Below, one piece after another: positions 24,149 through 29,446 of a stretch of DNA of 29,446 nucleotides. This DNA comes from JAWVZU01 sp033722075 (GTDB lineage: Bacteria > Pseudomonadota > Gammaproteobacteria > Xanthomonadales > SZUA-38). How positions within the stretch are numbered: the stretch's first letter is position 1; the number at the start of each line of letters is the position of its first letter. The notes beneath the pieces are model-generated. The model was not told the origin of the DNA and made no database searches. It worked only from the letters and a program-made list of their open reading frames with translations. The stretch lies in contig JAWVZU010000014.1 in NCBI GenBank assembly GCA_033722075.1, positions 1-29,446 on the forward strand. The letters run 5' to 3'. Both the position numbers and the translations under genes were made by a program.

Positions 24149-24373
24149 TCAGGACTCGTCTTTCTCAGGATCGTAGTCGGACCCATAGCCGACAGCCTCG
24201 AATGCGCTGAAACCGTGCGCCTCCGCCGCAAAGTCCGCCTCTCCGACCTCACGCTGCGGCGCGCGCTTGGCCAGCGCAGCTCTCTCATCCGGGTCGATAT
24301 CCAGGTTGTGTACGGCGTTCTCCGGACTGATGCGGCACGGATTGGGCCCGCGCTTCCTCTTCTTCGACTTCAT
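24149..24373 (-). CDS. Small hypothetical protein, 74 aa
   Basis: Basic N-terminus (MKSKKRKRGP), then a helix-prone charged middle (NLDIDPDERAALAKRAPQRE) and an acidic C-terminus (DYDPEKDES). No membrane segment, signal or cofactor motif. The ATG at 24373 has only a weak AAAAGG upstream. It lies 68 bp upstream of lpdA on the same strand. A plus-strand frame at 24215-24409 is less protein-like. Family unknown; coding status is probable rather than certain. Confidence 0.5.
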   Translation of the reverse strand: MKSKKRKRGPNPCRISPENAVHNLDIDPDERAALAKRAPQREVGEADFAAEAHGFSAFEAVGYGSDYDPEKDES

Positions 24374-24502
24374 CGACCTGTGGACCTTTTGAACGAGCTC
24401 AGAAGCTAGCGTTGCGACGGTGGGCGGAACGTCAGGACGCCCGCCGATGACGTTCGCACGATTTTGATACCATCGCCGGAGAACCTGCGATTCGAGGGCG
24501 CC

Positions 24503-25291
24503 ATGACCAGCCTGAAGTTCCTTCACCGCGCTCACGACGAGGCCGAGTCCCGAGCCGAACTGGAGGCCACCCACACCCCGGAAGCCATTCGCGTTCGCCT
24601 CGAGGCGAGCAGCCGGGAAAGCTATCTGAAGGACTTCATCTACGGGGCGATCGACGGGGCGGTTACGACCTTTGCCGTGGTGGCCGGCGTGGTTGGCGCC
24701 GCGCTGGACAATATCATCATTGTCATCCTGGGCGTCGCCAATCTCGTGGCGGACGGCTTTTCCATGGCGATCAGCAATTACCTGGGCAGCCGCGCGGAGG
24801 CCGAGCAGCGCGACAAGGCCCGCCGTTCCGAAACGCGCCATATCGAGAAATATCCGGAGGGTGAAAAAGAGGAAATCCGCCAGATCTTCGCCCGCAAGGG
24901 CTTTTCCGGCGAGGACCTGGAACGGGTCGTCGACGTCATCACCTCGGATCAGGACCTGTGGCTGGAGACGATGCTGCACGAAGAATTCGGCATTCCGCGC
25001 CACGGACCCGTTCCCTGGAAAGCCGGTGTCGCGACCTTTATGGCCTTCGTGGTGATCGGTTCCGTACCCCTACTCGCCTACATCATGCAGGCCTTGCTGC
25101 CTGGCCTGACGATACGGCCTTTTTTCATCAGCTGCGTATTGACCGGCGCAGCCTTCTTCCTCGTGGGCGCCTGGAAAGCAAAAGTCGTGGAGCAGGCCTG
25201 GTGGCGCGGCGGCCTTGAAACGCTGCTCGTCGGCGGCAGCGCAGCAGTACTGGCCTACATTGCCGGCCATCTCCTGCGCGGACTCGCCTGA
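24503..25291 (+). CDS. VIT1/CCC1-family transporter
   Basis: Predicted membrane transporter of 262 aa in the Ccc1/VIT1 family, whose members move Fe(II) or Mn(II). A first hydrophobic pair (about 48-66 and 70-92) contains the family segment DFIYGAIDGAVTTFAVVAGV (40-59) and ADGFSMAISNYLG (about 83-95). A cytosolic charged helical region (96-160) is rich in Glu and Lys with E..R..I repeats, like the metal-binding domain of plant VIT1. Three more hydrophobic segments follow (about 174-196, 202-222, 236-258). The ATG at 24503 has GAGGG upstream; an earlier in-frame codon at 24464 adds only 13 residues. Substrate not resolvable. Confidence 0.9.
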   Translation: MTSLKFLHRAHDEAESRAELEATHTPEAIRVRLEASSRESYLKDFIYGAIDGAVTTFAVVAGVVGAALDNIIIVILGVANLVADGFSMAISNYLGSRAEAEQRDKARRSETRHIEKYPEGEKEEIRQIFARKGFSGEDLERVVDVITSDQDLWLETMLHEEFGIPRHGPVPWKAGVATFMAFVVIGSVPLLAYIMQALLPGLTIRPFFISCVLTGAAFFLVGAWKAKVVEQAWWRGGLETLLVGGSAAVLAYIAGHLLRGLA

Positions 25292-25420
25292 ACGAGCCGG
25301 CCCCCTTATAGATGCTGGTCATGAGACCCGCAGCTTCCGGCATTTGGGCCGGCGCGGTTCATGGACTACATTACGCTTAACCCATTCCACTTCGGCTTTC
25401 CGCTTTCGGGAGAACCCTTC

Positions 25421-26404
25421 ATGATCTTCAACAGCATCCTCGATACCATCGGCAACACGCCCGTGGTCCGCATCAACAACATCGCGCCGGCCCACGTGAC
25501 GATGTACGTCAAGTGCGAATTCTTCAATCCGCTGGCCTCGGTCAAGGACCGGCTGGCCATCGGAATCATCGAAGACGCGGAACGTCGCGGCGCATTGAAA
25601 CCGGGGCAGACGGTGGTCGAGGCGACCTCGGGCAACACGGGAATCGCGCTGGCCATGGTGTGTGCGGCCAAAGGCTATCCGTTCGTCGCGTTGATGGTCG
25701 AGACCTTCTCCGTCGAGCGGCGCAAGATCATGAAGGCCCTCGGCGCCAAGGTCATCCTGACCCCCAAGGAATACAAGGCCACCGGCATGGTCAAGATGGC
25801 CGAACGGCTGGGGAAGGAATACGGCTGGTTCGTCGCCCGCCAGTTCGAGAATGAAGCCAACCCCGCCTACCACCGCAATACGACCGGACCGGAAATCCTG
25901 CGGGATTTCGCCGGCAAGCGCCTCGACTACTGGGTGACCGGCTACGGAACGGGCGGCACCATGACCGGTGCCGGACAGATGCTCAAGGCGGCTCGACCCG
26001 ATCTGCAGATCATCGCCACGGAGCCCGAGAAGGCTCAGCTCCTGAACGACCAGCCCTGGGCACCCCACATGATCCAGGGCTGGACGCCGGATTTCCTGCC
26101 CGAAGTCCTCGACCGCAGCGTGGCCGATCGCATCGTCCCGGTGGGCGACGAGGAATCCCGTGACGCGGCCCGGGAACTGGCCCAGAAGGAAGGCATCTTC
26201 TGCGGCATCTCGGCCGGCGGCACCTTCGCGGCGGCCCGAAAGGTCGCGCAGAAAGCCGACGAGGGTTCGGTCCTCCTCGCGATGCTCCCGGATACGGGCG
26301 AACGTTACATGTCGACCTTTCTCTACGAGGGCATCACCGAGGCATCGGACGATGAGTGGCTGGCGGACAAGACGGGCAAATCGGTGGCCGACCTGATTTC
26401 CTGA
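25421..26404 (+). CDS. cysK: Cysteine synthase A (O-acetylserine sulfhydrylase)
   Basis: PLP enzyme that makes cysteine from O-acetylserine and sulfide; 327 aa. The PLP lysine is Lys42 in SVKDR, the substrate loop is TSGNTG (69-74), and the phosphate-binding GTGGT loop follows (about 177-181). The early FNSILDTIGNTPVV is the family start. ATG 25421 is chosen because GGGAGAA precedes it; the frame from 25361 adds an atypical 20 residues. It is CysK-like rather than CysM or CBS: no C-terminal CBS domain. It is not next to cysE, and the 129 bp upstream shows no obvious T-box or SAM riboswitch. Confidence 0.93.
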   Translation: MIFNSILDTIGNTPVVRINNIAPAHVTMYVKCEFFNPLASVKDRLAIGIIEDAERRGALKPGQTVVEATSGNTGIALAMVCAAKGYPFVALMVETFSVERRKIMKALGAKVILTPKEYKATGMVKMAERLGKEYGWFVARQFENEANPAYHRNTTGPEILRDFAGKRLDYWVTGYGTGGTMTGAGQMLKAARPDLQIIATEPEKAQLLNDQPWAPHMIQGWTPDFLPEVLDRSVADRIVPVGDEESRDAARELAQKEGIFCGISAGGTFAAARKVAQKADEGSVLLAMLPDTGERYMSTFLYEGITEASDDEWLADKTGKSVADLIS

Positions 26405-26444
26405 ACCGGGCTGAACTTTCGAGGGAGTTTGTTACGCTTGCCGG

Positions 26445-27263
26445 ATGAGCAAGAAGAAGCGACCGATTCCGGTCTTCGAACAGCCCCTGATCGAAACACA
26501 CTGTCACCTCGACTACCTGGAGCAGGCATCGACCGAAGAGATCGTCCGCCGGGCCCGCGAGGTGGGGGTCGAACGCCTGATCACCATCGGCGTGGAGCCG
26601 GCCAATCTCGGAACCGTTCGCCGGCTCATCGAGGATCACCCCACGGTTTTCGGGACGCAGGGCGTCCACCCGCACCAGGCGGGCCTGTTCGATGAAGCGG
26701 CGGCCGCGGAGATCGAGACCCACCTCGGTTCGGAGAAAATCGTGGCGGTCGGAGAAATCGGACTCGATTACTACTACGACAACGCACCCCGCGCGGTCCA
26801 GCGAACGGTCTTTGCCCGCCAGCTGGACATCGCCGCGTCCCACGACCTCCCGGTGGTGATCCACACTCGCGAGGCCGAAGCCGACACGGCCGCCATCCTC
26901 GCTGAGCACGCGCCCCGGCTCGCGCGCAAGGGAGTCATTCACAGCTTCACCTCCAGCGTGGCGCTCGCCGAGCAGTGCCTGGAGCTCGGATTCTCTCTGG
27001 GTTTCAATGGCATCGTCACTTTCCGCAATGCCGACAATGTCCGGGAAGTCGTCGCCGCAACGCCGCCGGAGCGAATTCTCCTGGAGACCGATTCCCCCTA
27101 TCTCACGCCGGTCCCCTATCGGGGCCGGGAGAACGCACCGTTCTACATCCCGTTCGTCGCGGAGGAGGTCGCGCGGGTCAAGGACCAGGATGTGGAGCAG
27201 CTGCTGGCGACGGCGTACCGGAATTCGTTGGCCTTGTTCTGGCCGGGCGAGCAGGCCGCATGA
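26445..27263 (+). CDS. TatD-family metal-dependent hydrolase (DNase)
   Basis: Amidohydrolase-fold phosphodiesterase of 272 aa, related to YcfH/TatD. Metal ligands are all visible: His19 and His21 in ETHCHLD, Glu104 in GEIGLDYYY, His140 in VIHTREA, His166 in IHSFTS, and Asp216 in ETDSPYL. GVHPHQ (73-78) is also typical. These enzymes are divalent-cation DNases or exonucleases; the precise paralogue (YcfH/YjjV/TatD) is not resolved. It sits 40 bp after cysK and 54 bp before accA on the same strand. GAGGGAG lies about 20 bp upstream of the start. Confidence 0.93.
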   Translation: MSKKKRPIPVFEQPLIETHCHLDYLEQASTEEIVRRAREVGVERLITIGVEPANLGTVRRLIEDHPTVFGTQGVHPHQAGLFDEAAAAEIETHLGSEKIVAVGEIGLDYYYDNAPRAVQRTVFARQLDIAASHDLPVVIHTREAEADTAAILAEHAPRLARKGVIHSFTSSVALAEQCLELGFSLGFNGIVTFRNADNVREVVAATPPERILLETDSPYLTPVPYRGRENAPFYIPFVAEEVARVKDQDVEQLLATAYRNSLALFWPGEQAA

Positions 27264-27303
27264 TCGAAGACCCGCTCTGCCGTCACTCTTTTCACGTTCG
27301 GGC

Positions 27304-27309
27304 TATACT
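27304..27309 (+). promoter_or_regulatory. Candidate -10 box very close to the accA start
   Basis: TATACT ends 8 bp before the accA ATG at 27318, which would put the transcription start at about 27316 and make the mRNA leaderless or nearly so. No Shine-Dalgarno is visible before the ATG (GCGCGCC). The -35 region is poor, so the box could be fortuitous. Confidence 0.4.
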
Positions 27310-27317
27310 TGCGCGCC

Positions 27318-28283
27318 ATGAGTAATCAGAACGCCAATTTCCTGGAGTTCGAGCAGCCGATTGCCGAACTCGAAGCGAAGATCAAGGAGCTTCGCTACGT
27401 GGGTTCGGACGCGGCCATGAACCTCGAGGAGGAAATCGAACGGCTCCAGGAGAAACTGGAGGCCAAGACACGCCAGATTTTCGCCTCGCTCAGCTCCTGG
27501 CAGATCTCACAGCTGGCCCGCCACCCCAACCGGCCCTACACGCTCGACTACGTGAAGCGGATCTTCACCGACTTCCACGAGTTGCACGGAGACCGGGCCT
27601 TCAAGGACGACCCGGCCATCGTCGGCGGACTCGCCCGCCTGGACGAGACGCCGGTGGTCCTGATCGGGCATCAGAAGGGCCGGGACACGAAGGAGAAGGT
27701 CCGCCGCAACTTCGGCATGCCGCGCCCGGAGGGCTATCGCAAGGCGCTGCGCCTGATGAAGCTCGCCGAGCGTTTCGGACTCCCTATCCTCACCTTCATC
27801 GACACGCCGGGCGCGTACCCCGGAATCGGGGCGGAGGAGCGCGGCCAGAGCGAGGCCATCGCGCGCAACCTGCTCGAGATGTCGAAGCTGCGCACGCCGA
27901 TCATCTGCACTGTCATCGGTGAGGGTGGATCGGGGGGCGCTCTCGCCATCGGGGTCGGCGACCGCACGCTGATGATGGAGTACGGCACCTATTCGGTCAT
28001 CTCGCCGGAGGGATGCGCCTCCATTTTGTGGAAGGACCCCGAATATGCCAAGGACGCGGCTTCCGCCCTGGGGATCACATCGCGAACGCTGAAGCGTCAC
28101 GGCCTCATCGACGAAATCATCGATGAACCTCTGGGCGGCGCCCATCGGGATCCGGATGCGGCCGCGAAGACGATGGCGAGCGCCCTGCGAAAGCAGCTCA
28201 AGAAGCTGATCGACACGGAGACAGGCGCGCTGCTGGAAGCCCGTTACAAGAAGCTCTCGAGCTACGGCGCTTACAAGGAATAG
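27318..28283 (+). CDS. accA: Acetyl-CoA carboxylase carboxyltransferase subunit alpha
   Basis: Alpha subunit of the carboxyltransferase that, with AccD, transfers carboxyl from biotin to acetyl-CoA, the first step of fatty acid synthesis. At 321 aa it matches E. coli (319). The coiled N-terminus (FLEFEQPIAELEAKI, about 8-22) and the carboxyltransferase core motifs are present: RPEGYRKALRLMKLAERF, DTPGAYPGIGAEERGQ, and VIGEGGSGGALAIGVG with the oxyanion glycines. ATG 27318 is chosen because MSNQNANFLEFE fits the family start; a TTG at 27309 is less likely. The next gene is tilS, a common gammaproteobacterial neighbour. Confidence 0.97.
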   Translation: MSNQNANFLEFEQPIAELEAKIKELRYVGSDAAMNLEEEIERLQEKLEAKTRQIFASLSSWQISQLARHPNRPYTLDYVKRIFTDFHELHGDRAFKDDPAIVGGLARLDETPVVLIGHQKGRDTKEKVRRNFGMPRPEGYRKALRLMKLAERFGLPILTFIDTPGAYPGIGAEERGQSEAIARNLLEMSKLRTPIICTVIGEGGSGGALAIGVGDRTLMMEYGTYSVISPEGCASILWKDPEYAKDAASALGITSRTLKRHGLIDEIIDEPLGGAHRDPDAAAKTMASALRKQLKKLIDTETGALLEARYKKLSSYGAYKE

Positions 28284-28303
28284 CTAAGTAGCATCCCAAA
28301 ACG

Positions 28304-29446
28304 TTGAACAACCCGTACGCAACGTCCCGAAACGATCCCGATGGGCCTCTCGTGGACGCATTGGCCGATCTGCCTCGCCGCTATCCGCAGGTAACCGAGG
28401 CCTGGGTCGGGTTCAGCGGCGGACCCGACTCGACCGTCCTGTTGTACCTCGCCAAACGACACCTGGAAGCCTGGAAGGTGCGCGCCTTGCATGTGGACCA
28501 TGGGCTGCATGCGAAGGCCGAGGATTGGTCGGCGCATTGCCGCCGGGTATGCGAGAAGCTGGATGTGTCCCTGACGGTGCTGCAGGTCTCCCTGCCGGCC
28601 GCGCCGGAGGACGGACTGGAGGCCGCGGCACGGGAGGCCCGCTACAGCGCAATCGCCGAACGGCTGCGGCCCCACCAGGCCTTCCTGACTGCGCACCACC
28701 GCGACGACCAGGTGGAAACCACCCTGATCCAGCTTCTACGTGGCAGTGGTCTGCGCGGACTTGCCGGCATGCCCAGGGAACGACCCATCGGGCAGGGAGT
28801 GCTGCTCCGTCCGTGGCTGGCGATCCCGCGTGCCGAGCTCACCCGGGCGCTGGAAAGCAGCGGTCTGCCGGCGATCCGGGACCCGATGAACCACGACCCC
28901 CGGTTCCTCCGTTCCCGGGTCCGTGGCGAGCTGCTCCCGCTGCTGGACTCGGTTCGGCCCGGCGCTGGAGAGGCGATCGCACGGACAGCGAAGCTCGCCG
29001 GCGAAAGCACCGCGGTGATCGAATGGGCTGCCGAACGCGTGTTGGAAGACCGCATTCAGCCGGACGGATCCCTTTGCCTGGAGGAATGGCGGGACCTTCC
29101 GCTTCCGGTTCGCGCCGAGGTATTGCGCAGCTGGCTGAGCCGCCTCGCTCTGCCGGTCCCCCAGCGTCGCCAGCTCATGGAACTGCTACGCCAGTGCGAT
29201 GCCGATTGTGATCGCGAAATCCTCGTTGCATGGCCCGGCAGCGAGGTCCGGCGGTTCCAGGGAAGGCTTTATGCAACGGCACCGCTGCGAAACCCAGACG
29301 CCGGGTCGCTGCTGCGCTGGCACGGGCCGGCACTCGAACTCCCGGAAGGACTCGGGCGACTTGCCTGGCAGCCTGAATCCGGGCGCGATCCGGCCGGGCC
29401 ATGGCCGGATCTGCAGGTCGGCTTCCGTACCGGTGGCGAACGAATC
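28304..29446 (+). CDS. tilS: tRNA(Ile)-lysidine synthase (TilS), 3' end beyond window
   Basis: Adds lysine to C34 of the minor tRNA-Ile (CAU), switching its decoding from AUG to AUA. The frame is open to the window end, giving 381 codons of an expected 430-450. The PP-loop ATPase motif SGGPDSTVLL is clear, followed by LHVDHGL and HHRDDQVETTLIQLLRGSGLRG, the family hallmark; the middle TilS substrate-binding domain begins near 215. No ATG fits. TTG 28304 is the first possible start, but GTG 28352 puts SGG at residue 21 as in E. coli and is equally likely. Neither has a clear ribosome site. It follows accA by 20 bp. Confidence 0.93.
   Translation, partial: MNNPYATSRNDPDGPLVDALADLPRRYPQVTEAWVGFSGGPDSTVLLYLAKRHLEAWKVRALHVDHGLHAKAEDWSAHCRRVCEKLDVSLTVLQVSLPAAPEDGLEAAAREARYSAIAERLRPHQAFLTAHHRDDQVETTLIQLLRGSGLRGLAGMPRERPIGQGVLLRPWLAIPRAELTRALESSGLPAIRDPMNHDPRFLRSRVRGELLPLLDSVRPGAGEAIARTAKLAGESTAVIEWAAERVLEDRIQPDGSLCLEEWRDLPLPVRAEVLRSWLSRLALPVPQRRQLMELLRQCDADCDREILVAWPGSEVRRFQGRLYATAPLRNPDAGSLLRWHGPALELPEGLGRLAWQPESGRDPAGPWPDLQVGFRTGGERI

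Noticed and set aside
25292..25420. Riboswitch or T-box upstream of cysK
   Set aside because: The 129-bp gap is too short, and neither specifier/antiterminator stems nor a T-run is visible.
1..29446. CRISPR arrays, tRNA and rRNA genes, prophage genes
   Set aside because: No regularly spaced repeats, tRNA cloverleaf-like sequences, rRNA-like stretches or phage structural genes were seen on reading both strands.

Overview
The window is chromosomal DNA of a high-GC gammaproteobacterium. Core-gene order (pyrG-kdsA, scpA-scpB-rluB, accA-tilS) and a dihydrolipoyl dehydrogenase carrying its own lipoyl domain suggest a lineage near Chromatiales/Xanthomonadales (Wenzhouxiangella-like is a guess, not shown). 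Genes are tightly packed, often with ATGA/TGATG junctions, and four convergent pairs overlap at their 3' ends.

Layout. 1-2476 (minus): pyrG then kdsA, which runs off the left edge (CTP synthesis; Kdo for LPS). 2630-3898 (minus): a ZIP-type metal transporter with a cyclic-nucleotide-binding domain inserted in it, divergent from parE (4009-5895). 5903-7562 (minus): a TerB-like protein, a rhomboid protease and a small GNAT protein. 7685-9762: an SDR, a small membrane protein and the alkylation-repair protein Ada. 9749-10972 (minus): an exported protein built of three related repeats. 11083-14142 (plus): a dienelactone-hydrolase-like enzyme, then scpA-scpB-rluB. 14139-14861 (minus): a YciK-like SDR. 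14995-18681 (plus): a Deg protease, YhbY, an Mth938-like protein and an M17 leucyl aminopeptidase with an apparent signal peptide.

18663-20527 is the accessory part. It holds a REP-associated (Y1/HUH) transposase homologue whose catalytic His-x-His and Tyr all appear replaced, then an AT-richer non-coding stretch. After these comes a gene-free structured RNA locus: a near-consensus sigma70 promoter (20074-20101), a GC-rich RNA with an enclosing long-range helix (about 20119-20480), an ATGA at its 3' edge and a strong intrinsic terminator (20495-20527). From memory of the consensus I identify it as a HEARO RNA, i.e. the omega-RNA family of IscB/IsrB, standing alone with no IscB gene in the window. 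This is the most interesting feature here.

20575-24373: a SnoaL-like protein, then (minus) a class III nucleotide cyclase fused to a cysteine-rich domain and a [2Fe-2S] ferredoxin domain. The cyclase lies 10 bp downstream of lpdA; a 74-aa hypothetical gene follows. 24503-29446 (plus): a VIT/CCC1-type transporter, cysK, a TatD-family nuclease, accA and tilS, which runs off the right edge.

The genes are mostly housekeeping (nucleotide, envelope, chromosome segregation, periplasmic proteolysis, fatty acid, cysteine and tRNA modification). One possible link, by inference only, is that the redox-type cyclase could make the cNMP sensed by the ZIP-cNMP fusion. No rRNA, tRNA or CRISPR array was seen.
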